The notes below the pieces were generated by a model. That model saw nothing but the letters and a program-made list of their open reading frames with translations, was not told the origin of the DNA and searched no databases. A DNA stretch of 64,000 bases from Amoebophrya sp. A120 (lineage: Eukaryota; Sar; Dinophyceae; Syndiniales; Amoebophryaceae). Of this stretch, positions 1-12,700 are shown in pieces. The stretch spans positions 11,163,141 through 11,227,140 of the forward strand of contig CAJINV010000002.1 in the NCBI GenBank assembly GCA_905178155.1. The letters are read 5' to 3'. The translations under genes were made by a program, and so were the position numbers. Position 1 is the first letter of the stretch; each line of letters begins with the position of its first letter.

Positions 1-1
1 C

Positions 2-675
2 ACCCGCGCCGAGCTGGACACGGTTCTCTGGAAGGCGCTCGAAAACGCGCGTCTCAACAGCCTGCGCACCACTGGTGCAGGGCCTGCGCTTGGTCTTGCA
101 GCAGGAACCAGCAACGTGGCAGGTGGAGGCTCTGGAAATCTTGCAGCGCCGACCGTTCACAACAGGGTGGGTGGGAAGAGCAGCGGCAGCGGTGCAGGGC
201 ATGGTAGGGGGATCCGTTTTTCTACAAAAACGGAGGTGCGCTTCCACGACGACGACTGGCCTCCGTACGACTCATTTTGTTTCTCTTTCTCTTTGTTTCC
301 TTAAAATGCATATAGAAAAAAGCAACAGATTCAGATTATTTTTGAGTTACCGGCAGGCACTAGATGAAATTTTTGAGTTTACCGGCAGTGCTATTTCGTC
401 CACCGTGATGATATTTTGATGTTTCATCTTCCAGATTGGTGCAGCTGCCTGTCATGATCCACCACTTCATCATTGACTATGGCTCTTCAATGTCATCTAC
501 AATCTTACAACGAACTACCTACAGGGACAAATTTGTGCTCCAGACGGGCATCGGGAGTAAAGAGTTTGATGGACAAAGTCAACACCGTGCGCTACACAAC
601 TCCGAACCAAAGCGGGTCCTCGACCAGCGGGCATTGTTTCAGCTGGCCATCAGCATGAGTGTCAAACGAAGCTGA
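2..675 (+). CDS. 3' end of a truncated hypothetical gene, probably two exons
   Basis: The reading frame starting at base 2 is open from the window edge to a stop at 304, so the gene begins outside the window. Its first part reads like protein (charged N-terminal stretch, then a Gly/Ser/Ala-rich low-complexity part, then HDDDWPPY). Near 263 the sequence GTACG could be a splice donor, and after it the sequence becomes T-rich and intron-like. An acceptor CAG at 433-435 could open a last exon ending at the stop near 675, which would read MIHHFIIDYG and RDKFVLQTGIG. The exon join was not resolved and no family was recognised. The second exon is the weaker part of the call. Confidence 0.33.
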
Positions 676-2820
676 TTTTTGGTCATGCTCCTTCGTGGAA
701 CGACAACGATGTGGAGGCCCGCACAAGCGAGATGCAGCGGCTAGCTCAAGGCCGAGCCGCACGGTGGAGCTACGACTTGTCATTTTTGGTAGAGTGTGCT
801 ACTTCTGATGAATAACCCAGACGAATGAATGTTGGCGTCCACTTCTTTTTTGCGAAATCTTTTGCGCTCGACCCTGGTACATCGTGAGTGCCCGACCCCC
901 GACGAAAAACAGGATGAAAAAATATGTGAGTGATGAAGTAAAAACTCAATCAAAGTTCTAGGTAGTTCTTCTCAAAAACAAAAGATAAAGCTTTTAACCA
1001 TGACAAATCGAAATCGAAAACCAACGGAAGAAAAGTGAAATATTAGCGCTTCCTCATCTACGACTTGAACTTACAGTTATGTATACATCTTCGCACTTTT
1101 CTGCCTCTATCCCTATGATCTCAGCAAACGACAAAAGACCTCGTATTTCAGAAAATGAATCCGCTATGTATGCTGTCGACAAGAAGAGTAACTACCACGA
1201 CGTGCAAAAAATCAAGTGACGCACGATCCAGTTGCCGCAGATACTTAGCTTTCCCGCTCCGCGCGGGCGACGAAAGGTTCGGCTTGCAAAAACGGAAAAG
1301 TATCTGTTCTGTGCATGGATTACCGATGAAGTAACCAGCTGTCTTACCTACCTTGGATAATTTCTCTCGTCTTTAACTCGCAGTTGTAGTTCTTTCGTAA
1401 TTCTCATCGTAAGAAAGTATGCGAGCAAGTGAATCGTAGATGAAGTGAGGTGATTCCGATTCGAGTTCAAGTAAAACCAGTTGACCTGCTAGTCACTATT
1501 TATAAACCCGGTCGTGTGTAGTTGGTGTTGCTTTTTGATTCTGCAGAACGTATCTTTTCCTTTTTCGTTCTTCTGTCAAGTTGATGACAAGGATAGCAAC
1601 GTATCTCGAAAAACCAGAACTTTCTGTTGGTGGTTCTTGTCCATCCGAGGCCTTCCGTTTCTTCAGGCACTAACTCGATTGGCTGGCCAACACGGCTTGA
1701 ACACAAGAATCAGCAAAGGCGAGGGAAAAGAAACAGGCGGTAGCACAGAGTCGTGCTGCCAGTGTTGGGGGCTGTAGGCTGCTCAGGAATATGAGTCATT
1801 GATCATGTGAGACGTGCAGCAGTCCAAGCTTTGTTATGTTCTATCTTCGCTTTTTGATATCTCATGGACGACGCTCCGAAGCGGAATCAAAGCAAGCAGG
1901 CGTCCCAGCAGGGACACCATGCACTTGCGATCCGGAATGATATTGGGGTCACTCTGCTCGAAATAAATTCACTCGATAAAGTGAGTTTATCTTGACGTCT
2001 GACGTACTGGGACTACGAACGAACCAAGAAAGATGGATGGAGATCGTAATCTGCAGGTAGCAGGACTATGGCGTGCCAAATCTCGCTCGGACTTGTTGAT
2101 CTGACTCCTACGGTTGTTTACTCATTTTTGCCTTTTTAACTATTTTGTAGTCACTAACAGCACATAGTCAACTCCTCACGCAACTCGCACACATCACGAT
2201 CACACTAGTTGAAAGGCGCTTTACACAGCAGCTTTCGTTTCTTGAAGATTTCCACAAGTTTGATGAATCATTTTCTGCGCCTACCCCAGAGCAAAATATT
2301 TTTCAGTGTAGATGAAGCCAGTACGTAGCTATCAGAATTCGTCCTTGTGGTATATTACTAGTTGCGAGGAGGGGGTGGGAAAGGGATAATGTCGGGAGCC
2401 TACTATCCGGTAAACATGCTTGCTTTTGCCGTCCTTTTGACGTGGAGGCCGATAGCAACGTGGTCTTTTGGTTTTCCCGGAGTGGAGGTATCCCCGTGCG
2501 CGAGAACCCTGAGACTCCCCTTTCACTTCTTCATCTGTCCCGCACCATAATTCTGGGTAGAAGAAATTTGAAGGAATGCTTTTCCTTCTGCAAAAGTAGC
2601 GCTATTCACATGAAATAAAAAAAATTATATCATGAGTGGCTGCGAGTGCGACACCCATTGGACTCATTCTTATGCATGTCCGGTGCTGCTCCGTCCTTCT
2701 GTTTACATCAAATACATAGTACGCAACCACTTGTTACGTCCTTTGGCAACGGAAACACGAAGACCTCTGTACGTAGCTGGTCGTTTGATTTGTAAAGATG
2801 CACGCGCTGGGTCGTGGCAG
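676..2820. other. No gene recognised, about 2.1 kb
   Basis: Only short open frames occur on either strand, and none has protein-like composition. The stretch separates the truncated first gene from the zinc-finger gene. It contains scattered T-rich and GATGAAGT-type runs. No repeat, RNA gene or promoter could be identified. Confidence 0.5.
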
Positions 2821-5800
2821 ATGAAGAAGAACAGGGGGAAGTCGAACAAGATTTGTCGAGGTATAGGCCGCGGCGCTTTTCATCAATACCAACACGGTTC
2901 GTGCAGTGGACAGCACCAACGCAGCGTCCAATGTCATCTCGACCGGCGAATCCGAAGTCAGGCAAGAACGTGCGTCCTCGGCAACTGCAAAACGCGTTGC
3001 ATCGCGGTCGTCCACTTCCGTCGCTTCGAGCCTGCTACAGGAGGAGGCCAGTCCCCTGCTACAAACTTTGACGGTCGCTGGATTGTTCAGCGAAGCACTC
3101 GGCTGCCGCGCAGATTTGGACGCTGACGATTGCAATCGCCGGACTCGAGCGCAGCTCCCGTCCGTCTGTCGTGCTTTTTCCCGGATGGACAAAAAGGTGT
3201 GCGACCAGCTCCTTCCAACAAAGGATGCGTTCTTTGGTGCGGAAGCAGGAGGTCGTCTACTTGAAGAGTTGGTGCATAAACATCGTTTCGAAAGTAATAC
3301 GGATCATCTTGATCAAGTCCAACTTGTACGTGCTACTCTGTGCCGCATGCTGCCGAGTATTCCTTGCAGTTGCTGGAAATCGCTGTTGCGTCGCGAAAGA
3401 GGTGTTGCGTTTTCCTCGCGGTCGCCTTTCCGACAGCAGTTCGTGGAAGATCAGCTGACACGAGAGCAGGGTGAAGCTCTAGACGCACGAGATCGAGATC
3501 GAGATGAAAGCTCTCACGGCCACGAGGCAGGAGCGTCCACGTCGATGCTGAGTGTTGGTACTGACTTGTTGGCACCACAGGCAGGAGCACAGCACTCAGC
3601 TGCAAACCGGGGCAACACAATAAACGGCACCGCTTCATCTGGTTTGGGGTTCTTGCAAGAAGGGGAAAGCGGAACGGCCAAAGGAGCAGGAGGAAGCGGA
3701 AACGTTGTGGCGTCCTCTTCTAGTAGTCGCAGCGGTAGGAGCGCAGCACCGGCTCTAACGACTTTCCGTCGCTACTGTCGGTATCACGATCGAAGTGGGC
3801 GCTTCGCAGACACGTCCTGTGGCTTCTTCGTCGACCTGTTCATTGCGACCGAGAGCGAGGAAGAAAAATCATTTCGCCGAAATATTAAAAACAAAAACGA
3901 AACGATGACACCCCAATCTGTCGCAGTGCTACTGGCACACCTGAACGCGCATAGACGAAACCTGTTGCGACAGCACGAGGAGACTGGGTGCTGTGTCGGG
4001 AAAGACACCAACCACCAGCGCTATCGTGTGGCCCGACAGGTACTGGACGATTCCTGTCCACCAGGTAGGACTGCGGACGATGGAGCAGCAGAAAGTGGCC
4101 GCGGTTTTCCCGCTAGTGCCCGTAGTACCAGCAACGCAGCTGGTGTCCCACGCAGTCCGCACAACATCAACAGAGAACGACCGAGCAGGAATACTGAAGA
4201 CCGGAGCACAGAGCTAGATGTAGAAGGCGATCGCTTCTCTTCGCTTACCCTCTGCGGCACGAGGGAGGAAGCACGACAGAGGTTCTTTACAGATATCGAA
4301 AAGAAAAATCCCCCCTCCCCATATCAAAACGGAATTTCTGATGCTGGATTTGTGTACACAAATCAGCTTTGTATTGCAGGAAGGCACTGCGGCCAGATCC
4401 CCATGCTAGGTAGGGGCGTTTGGGTCTAGTTGTTCAGCATTGCAAACGGCTCCCCTTCAGGCCCGACAGCATGACAAATCGCCACCATGCTAGGATGGAA
4501 GCTTCTGCCCTTGTCTTCTGGCAAGGCACATGTCTGTGATTTGTGACCTGAAATCAGCAACGCAAATTTTCGGAAGCATACCTTTTCCATATGGGGAGGG
4601 GGAGTTTTTCCTTTCGATAACAGATTCCTGTTGTTCGAAGTTGTTGAAGAAAGAACTCCTCGCGCTTGAACATGTTCCTGTTTCTGGAAATCTTCGAAAC
4701 GTACCTCTTACGCCTTCACCTTCTCGGCTGCAACCACATCGCCGGGCTTTGCGGAGGTCGGGAGAGTCAAATGCAAATTATGGTGGTCCTCCACCTTGCA
4801 AGAGAAAGAGGAAAGGGACAAAAAGACAAACAGTAGGGGCCGTAGATGCACATGCACTTGAGTGGGATGCTGCAGAAGCGCTCGGGCATCAAAAGCAGCA
4901 TCGGAGCGACGTGAATCCTGGTGGCCCATGCAGCTCTCCCTTCCATGCAGTTAGTGTGCGCCGCGCCAACAAAGATAAAGAACATGATGAACATGAGAAA
5001 TCCAAAAACTCCTCGTACGACTTCCGGCCGTTGCAGAAGTCGCACGACATGCCAGAGAAATCATCATCCCTGCGACGTATTTTCAGTCGAAGGCCGGTGT
5101 GGGTGGCAGGAGCAAGCAGTGGCTCGAGTGATCCACCAACTGCCGTCCATATTCTAGACGGCAGTGTCAGTGCCGCCCATGACTCTAGACGACGTGCTGC
5201 AGGTAGTTCTCTGGATTCTGGGCAGGGAGATGAAAACTTCATCTACGCGGCGGGTGCAAAAAGTACTGCAAGCGAAAAAGAGGTTCTTCGCGCGTGGTGT
5301 GTCGAATTTCTGTCCGAGTCTGCAATTTTGAAAATGGCGCCGTGTGGGCGTTCTTCTGTGGATGAAGATGAATGGATTCCCATTTTGGAAAAAACGCTTT
5401 CTGATGGGAGCCTGGAGCGTTTGTGGCCTACCGACGCGGAAGATGTCACGTCGCCATTTTTACGTGTCGACGTGCGGGACGTCCTCGACGAGGGAGGAGA
5501 GTTTCAGGACGAGGATGGGACTTTCGCAACCGAAACCATCGAAGCAGAAGTGGAAGATGCTGTTGCTGGTGGCCCGTCCTCGCGAGCGATTAGTGATGTT
5601 GATGGCGTCCACGGGTCAGGAAGTCATTTTTTATTTGCCCTGCGAGACTCGACCTCGAGCAATCCCCTGCTTTCGTGGATTCTGGCTTTCCGTGAAATGT
5701 CAACAGAGCACTTCGTGAGACTGATGGTGCGAATCGGCGGCCTTCTCACACAGGCCTGCTGCAGAGCGCTTGACGGTGGAAGCGGTTCGAGTAGTGTAGC

Positions 5801-8183
5801 TATGCTTTCTCTAGAAGTACATGGCCGAGGCGATGCAGGAGGTGGAGGAGGAGTACAGCGCTCCGACGCAGTAGATGACCAGGCCGACGATACTAGGCCG
5901 CATTCGCATTTCGCCCGATCCCGCGACAGAGTCGATGGAAGCGAGCATTTGCCTGCAGATGCTGGGCGCGCAGACGAAGGGATGAGCACCGAGGTGGACG
6001 AGGAAAGGGCCGATGTGGAGCTGCTCGCGGAGGTCCTTCGCAAGTTGGAACTCGGCAGCTTTATCGCGGCTCCGTGTTCGTCGCCGTTTCTCGCGCAGGA
6101 GGCCTGTCTGCTGGTGAATCGCGAGCGCGACCGGAGCGGCGCGCAGACCCCGATGGAAACTTTCGTCGCAGGCCCCATCTTTGCCCTCGACGAGCCAACT
6201 TGTTCGGTCGGCAGGAGAGGGATGCCAACATCAGCGAACGAATCCTCGTGCAAAACAACTACAAGAAGAGCAGGTAGCGGAGATAATCGAAGGCGACAAG
6301 TCCTCGCCAACATTGACCTCAACGAGAGCGACGCTTTTTTTCACTTCGATGGGAGGCGAGACGAGGACTCTACAAGCGAAAGCGCAACGACAACGTCAGA
6401 GGATGTTTTCTCTTCCGACTCGGAATCAAGTGCCGGCGGTCTCAGTTCAGAATCCGGTGAATTCAGAAGTTCACCAGAAGAAAATGGAGCAAGAAGGAAC
6501 GCGCTCACTTCCCCACAGCCGAAGCGATTGCTTCACCTAAATCGCCAGAAGCCTTGGTCGAAGGCGTTCCAGCGTCAACGAGCGGAGCAGCGCCACCAAG
6601 CTCGCTTGCGTCTAGAGACCGAGTTGAGAGTACCTCCTGCCCGGCCCCACGGCCTTGCCCGTGAGGTGGAAGCAGAATCTGAATCCGCAGACATCGAACG
6701 AGGTCGCGGCTCTGCAAGAACACGACGTCGTCTTCGACCATCATCCTCTGTCGCGGAGCTGGACTCGTTTTTTGGCACAGTGCGGTGGCTCGACACGCCA
6801 CCCGCTTGCGGTTCGGAGACCATACACGTACTTTTGAAACAACTGAACAAGAAGAGTAGACGTAAACGGCGCACTCGGACGAACAGGAACAAAAATTATA
6901 AGGCCGCCGGCGCCTTTGGCAGCGAAAGCGAAACAGGCGAGGGAAGCGGAAGCCGCGAAACCGCATCTGCAGATTGTCCTCGTCCACACTGCACTGCATT
7001 TGCATGCAACGCACTCGGCGGAGAAGGACAGGTCCAAGAACAACCTGAATCGGAATCCTACGAGAAACAACTGAAAAGCCTGCGCTCGCGGTTTGCGGAC
7101 GCGACAACGCGCCGCACGCGCACGCGCGGGAGTTACAACACGGTTGCGATTCTACAGCAATGCTTTCCCTTCGAGTTGCGCCGAGGGAACAGGTACTGGA
7201 AAGAAGGTCAGCTGGAGATGTATAATGCCGAGCGATCAAATTGTCCTGTCGCCAACTCGAATTCCACCCCGCAACTGGACGTGGACGGACATGATAGCGC
7301 TTGCGCTGCCAAAGTGCTACAAAAATCTATGATCGAAAACGAAAACAAAAAGAAGGAGCAACAGGAAGAAACCGATCGCAACGGATTGCGGAGAGAAAAC
7401 CTGGATGAGCTCGCTCACGACTTTGACACTGTTTTGGCAAAGGCGTTGAACCACCAGCCCAGCAGCTATGTGCGATGCATGCTGCCGGGATGCTCGGCCT
7501 GCTTTTCCAGCTACGAAAAAGTGCGAAAACACATGGAGACCTGCTGCACCGACCGCCACTGCAATCCCGAGGAAATCTACCGTCTCCGCGTGGCCGACAC
7601 TACCGTGAAAATGCAGGATGGTCATATAACTCCTCCTGGTTCTACTGCCAGTGTGCATCGCGGGACGGGTGGCGCTGCTGCACCTCAGGATCAAACTCAA
7701 ATTCGCCCCCGGGAGAATTCCGAGACGAGGACCTCGGCGTCATTATCTTGTGCAGCTGTTACATCACCTACTCAATCTCATCCCATCTTAAAACGCGGCA
7801 GACAGAGCAGGGAAAAGCATCAAAGTGTGCGGCGTTGGCCGCCTGTTTGTACACAGGCCTGCAGCAAGATTGCAAATGTGCTTCGGCGGCAGCATCTTCT
7901 GGAACCTTCGTTGACCTCCGGCGCAGAAGATGTAGGCGAAGAACAGGGAGATAATTACGCTTGTCCGGTTCCCGGGTGTCTGGCGGCGTTTCCCACTCGC
8001 GACGCGACACTTTCACACTCAAAAGATTGTATCTTTTTGGCAGGACGAGGTGGAGGCCCTCCCGGATTGCCAGCAAAAGGTGTTCCTCTGCTGTTGCGCT
8101 TTGTCTTTCGGGATGACGAGGAAATCACTGAAGCTCGGAGGTCTCTGATGCTTCGTAGTTGCACCTCGGATCGGAAGATGTAA
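2821..8183 (+). CDS. Large disordered protein with two C-terminal C2HC zinc fingers
   Basis: Two long frames (about 2906-4429 and 4530-8183) probably form one gene. A GT-AG intron at 4410-4557 joins them in frame (ATG CTA G / CA ACG). The long 5' frame has no good ATG, and a stop lies upstream at 2864. A 46-bp GT-AG intron at 2861-2906 would connect it in frame to an ATG at 2821 (MKKNRGKSNK...), which is why that start is proposed, tentatively. The protein would be about 1,700 aa, mostly Ser/Arg/Glu-rich and probably disordered. Near the C-terminus are two finger-like motifs, CMLPGC...H...C (about 7480-7550) and CPVPGC...H...C (about 7957-8030), both C-x4-C-x12-H-x4-C. That suggests nucleic-acid or protein binding, but no family was recognised. 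The second frame could instead be a separate gene starting at ATG 4530. Confidence 0.6.
4410..4557 (+). other. Probable intron of the zinc-finger gene
   Basis: GTAGGG at the 5' end and ATCAG at the 3' end give a 148-bp GT-AG intron that keeps the frame. It contains AGCATGACAAAT, a short motif that recurs in the introner introns elsewhere in this window. An 18-bp palindrome (GATTTGTG TA CACAAATC) lies just upstream, near 4350. No clear TSD was found. Confidence 0.45.
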
Positions 8184-9722
8184 GGACGACTACTTCTACT
8201 TGATTTTGATATCCCTGGCTTTTGTTCTTCCGTTTTTTTTCTTTATTTTAGATCTTGATATCGGAGCTTTTCATCGTTTTCCTTCATAAACAAAATCAAA
8301 AAGCAGGCGACGGCCAAGATGGTAGTTGATTGCATCTCCTGTTGAATCGTGTCACCTTTTCCTTTCGCCAAGTGCCGCATGGCGCATGCACACCGAAAGC
8401 ACCAAACACGCAAGTAGAGGTGTTATTCAGGTATACTATAATGTACGATCCCGCTTTTTTGATATACTCATCACATCTACTAGAGCTGTCTCGTAGTGCT
8501 CGCCGGTTTGTTGTTGGGGCTTTATTGAGTTTTGAAGCACATAAAGATATGCGTATGCGTTGAGTTGTCTCACCACTGAGTGTCTGACTAAAGACAAAGA
8601 TCAATATCAAGGAGCCAAGCATTGGATCCTTTGTTTCTCTGTTTGCCACAGGAACCTTGTTTCAGCCGCATTTTTGGTTCGTTATCGGCCAGGTCTTTGA
8701 AGACGATTTATAGAAGATAATACAACGAGAGTAAAGACGAGAAAGCAAAACCAAAAGAAACTCAAAAGTTGAAAAAAAAGTTGAATATGGGAAATTGGAA
8801 TTGCGTACACGGGGCTGCGGCTTGTGCAGCAGTTTTAGCTTCCAAACCGTTTGTCTTTCGGTTGACATGTCGAAGATTGTGAAAATGATCGCTAGTAATT
8901 AGTGTTCCACCAGCTGCAGGTGGATGATGTGCCGCTGGCTCCCTTCCTGTTCGAAACGTGGCTAGACCAAGTACAACCATCAAAAGATTCATTGGCCGTT
9001 CAGCCTAGGGTATGTTGTTGGCGACAAATAACAGCTTCCGAGAGAACGATTCGAGGTCAGGAGCATTCCACCTTCTTCTATCAGGGGGGGCGGACAAGGT
9101 CATCGTTAGCCGCCTCTACTAGCATATAGTACGCGTGGTCAAGTTTTAGCTCATGAATAGCTCCGGCTGCACTCCTAAAGTTCTGGAACGCCACCCTCGC
9201 AGCCAAGCCAAGCCAAGGCTTCTTATTTCCTGATTCTCCTGCTTTCGTCTTGTCATCATCTATTACTATTTCCCCTTCGTTTTGCCGTCTAGTTTGTTCG
9301 TTGTGCTTGTGTGTTAGCACCAAATGGCGTCAAAAAGTTGTATGGCCAGATGAAGAAGAAATGACTGTCTTTGAATTTCTTGCTGTTATGCCCCATATTA
9401 TTGACAATCCCTCTCACAACAATCAAAGGACAACATGAAGATGTGTATATACAGTATTGTATACTAAGTAGCCTGGAGTATTGTCACTGGAGTAGTCCTG
9501 GTCCTGCAGATGGGGGAGGGAGATTGCTTGCCGCAACTGTGAAAATACCGTGGAGCAAGAACGAATCTTCTGCTTTGCCGTGCTAGGTCTCACACACACG
9601 CCACCGCTCGTCGAGAGCTAGGGCTAGGGGCGGTCTAAGTAGGTAGAAGACTCCGAATTTTTGGCAAGAAAGACCGAAAAGAGATTCGGACTTCTACGTG
9701 CATCGGCATCGGGACTCACGAT
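8184..9722. other. No gene recognised, about 1.5 kb
   Basis: This is the 3' flank of the zinc-finger gene and the 5' flank of the SAS-4/CPAP gene. Only short frames occur. No repeats or RNA genes were identified. Confidence 0.5.
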
Positions 9723-12700
9723 ATGGACCTCCTGGACGACCTCTATGGTCGCGCAGGTGCGACCGGTGGCGCCGCGGCTGCTGATCACGATGACTACAAC
9801 CCATATTTAGACCACAACGATAACCCCTATGCGGGGGGTGGAGCCGCAGCTGCCCTGCCACGATACGACGAGAACCCGCTTCCGGCCTCAAATCCATACC
9901 AGCAGCAAGGAGACGCGCTCGACGCAAATTATGGCTCCACGGCGCTACCGGATTACATGACCGGTGACGGTCACGCTGGCGGACACCACCCGGGCCAGGA
10001 TACAGCCCCTGGCCACCATCTGGCCAACGACAACGTGCTCGAAGCCATCCAGAGTCACCGCATCACCTCTTCTGCTTCCTCGCCCAGCGCCGCCGCCGCG
10101 GCGGCTCGGCCACCACCGGCAGCCAATTCCATAGAGGAAACGCCGATTCAGCCGCGGGCGCCGGCCGCAATCACGATTCCGTTCACATCGAACACGAACA
10201 GCGGTTATGGAGGTAGCTCCTCGTCAACGGCGAACCTAAACCCTAAACCCAACGCGGACTCGACGAAGTCGTCCAGCGGGCCGAGCAGCAGCACCGCCAC
10301 CAGCGGTAAAAACGTGGTGAAGCGACCGTTTTTAAAGAGAGGCGCACGAAACCCTGTGAGCACCGAGAAGGATTTTTTGTCAAAAGCCTCCACCCAGCGC
10401 GAAGAAAAGACGCCCGGCAAGCAGCGTCCGCCCGCAGCGAACGTCACGCCCGTGCGCTCGGCGCCCAATGATGGCACGCGAGACAGCAGTCGTCGAAGCA
10501 ACGCCGTCGCGTCGGATCGCGATTTATTTGAAACCGCTTCAACTTCGCGAGACGCCGACGCTGGTGGGGGAGGTCCTTCCACAACTGGAAGTGTCGGAAC
10601 TAGGAACCGCTCGAGTGGTTCGAACGCAAATGCAACACTGTCGGGTAAGAAGTCAAATTGTTTGCATTGCATCGGTTCGTTGTTTGAGGACGTGGCACTA
10701 GTGATGAGATGTAAGTAGTGCCATGATCATGAAGAAGATGACTGCAATTTCAATGATGCAAACCGACAGCCCCACGAGAGACCGCAAAAACGCTAGCGAG
10801 CAAAAAGTTTTTTGCCGAGCGGTACGGAAACAACAAGAAGCCGCAGCCCGGGGGCCTGAAGCTGGATTCGGCGGAGCTAGGAGGCGAGTCGTCGTCGGCC
10901 AGCGAAGGGGGAAACCAATACTCCTCAATTCGAATCGTCGACCGTGAGGCCCATGCTTCCGAACTTCCGGATCCGGTTCAGCTCTTTTTTGGACGACATC
11001 TTGTCCTTTGTATAGTACTTATACTTACAACGGATCATGGCATGACGTCACAGAATAGAAAGTGCGAATTCTCATAAATATGAGTGACAAGAAAATTAAG
11101 ATTATGGACAAGTGCGAGCAATTACAATGTCGGCAGATAAAGCCACTGCGAGCAATTGATTGACAATCATCTAAAAGTAGCATAATACCCAACAGGCTCA
11201 GAGTGACCTTCCTTCGGTGGAAGAGCAGGACGGCGAGTTCGATGCCGAGGAAGATCTTCGAGGCGATTTTGACGAAGATGACGAACCGCCCGTGTCCTCA
11301 TTTGTGAAAAAGCACTTCTACAGCAAAAACAAACCCCCAGGGGCGCATCAAAAGCCGAGTGGCAAGGGCGCGGCGACATCTGCTTCTTCAACCTCGGGAG
11401 TATACTCGAATGCCGCGACCCTTTCTGGAGCTGCCCTGGGCGTTTCCGCGTCTTCTGTCTCACCGGGGGCAGACCACGGCTTCGAAGACCACGTAGTCAA
11501 CTACGTGGTCGAGAAGAAGCAAGGCGGCGCTGCCGGTAGTGCGCTGGCGGCCGCCGCTGCGTTCGAGAATGAAGTCAACGCCTCCTCCGCCGCGGCCGAC
11601 ACGCAAACGCGGGAGGACTTAGCGCGTAAGCTGAAGATGCTGGACGCGCAGATCGATCGGTAACAAGAAATGACAAACCGTACATAATTATCGATCTCGC
11701 TATGAACATCAATATGAAAGTTCCTTAAAGATGAGGCAGGAGATGATGGCTGCGACAAGCTGAGAGCTCTTATTGGGTGCATGATTTGGTAAATTTCAGG
11801 TTCAAGCGCGAGAACGAGCAATGCAAGAAGCTGCGAATGGACCGGGAGCACGCGCTCAGGCAGGTTGAGCACGAGCGCAAGAAGCTTCGCGAAGAGGTCG
11901 AGCAAGAGTATGGCCTTCTCAGTTTTTCACATCACTCAAAAGCTACACTTTTCCGCTCGTGTAATTCATTGTCATGCATACGCAGTACCAGTACGACCTC
12001 CAAGGGGAGCAAACTGTGAGCAAACCCAAAGCCGCGAATGACAGACGTACAGCAACAGCTGCCCAGGGGAACGCTTGCGCTTGCATCTATTAATTTAGCA
12101 AGAGTTCGTCCAGGGAGACACAGCGCCACGATGCTCAACATTCGCTTTCACGCCTTGCTTCCTTTGCAGGATATACAAAAAAAGTTTGGCAGTACTTGGG
12201 GCGTGTGACGGCTCGGAAGGTCATAAAGAGCGCGCTGCCATGGTGGCAGAAATTGATGAAGAACGAGAAAAGATGCGCAAGGAAAGGAATCGCATCCATC
12301 AGGAAAGTACGCATCGCAAAAGTTGTGTCACAAGAAGAACAACACGAACACCAGCGAGCGCTGCATGTTGAGGACAAGAACTTTCCATAAGTTCTAGGGT
12401 ACGCACTACACAACCAAGACCATGTTCTCTATCGGGAACGAAATCGACATATTGAATTCCGAACCATAAATGTTAATTGTAGGTGAGCATAGAGAACAAG
12501 TACAAGAATTCCAGGATCCCGCGTCTCGTGTGTACATCGTGAAATTAAAGTGAAATTCTTGCGCAACACTTTTTCACTGGATAAGGAGGGAGAAGCACCG
12601 ACAGCAGGTCCAAAGCAGCAAAGCGGATGTGGCAACCAACGAGCAACTGACGAAACAATATGGAGAGTCAGTTATGAGGGTTCTTTCATCACAGAAGACA

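Noticed and set aside
5624-6322. 232-codon minus-strand frame
   Set aside because: Antisense shadow of the zinc-finger gene's long exon.
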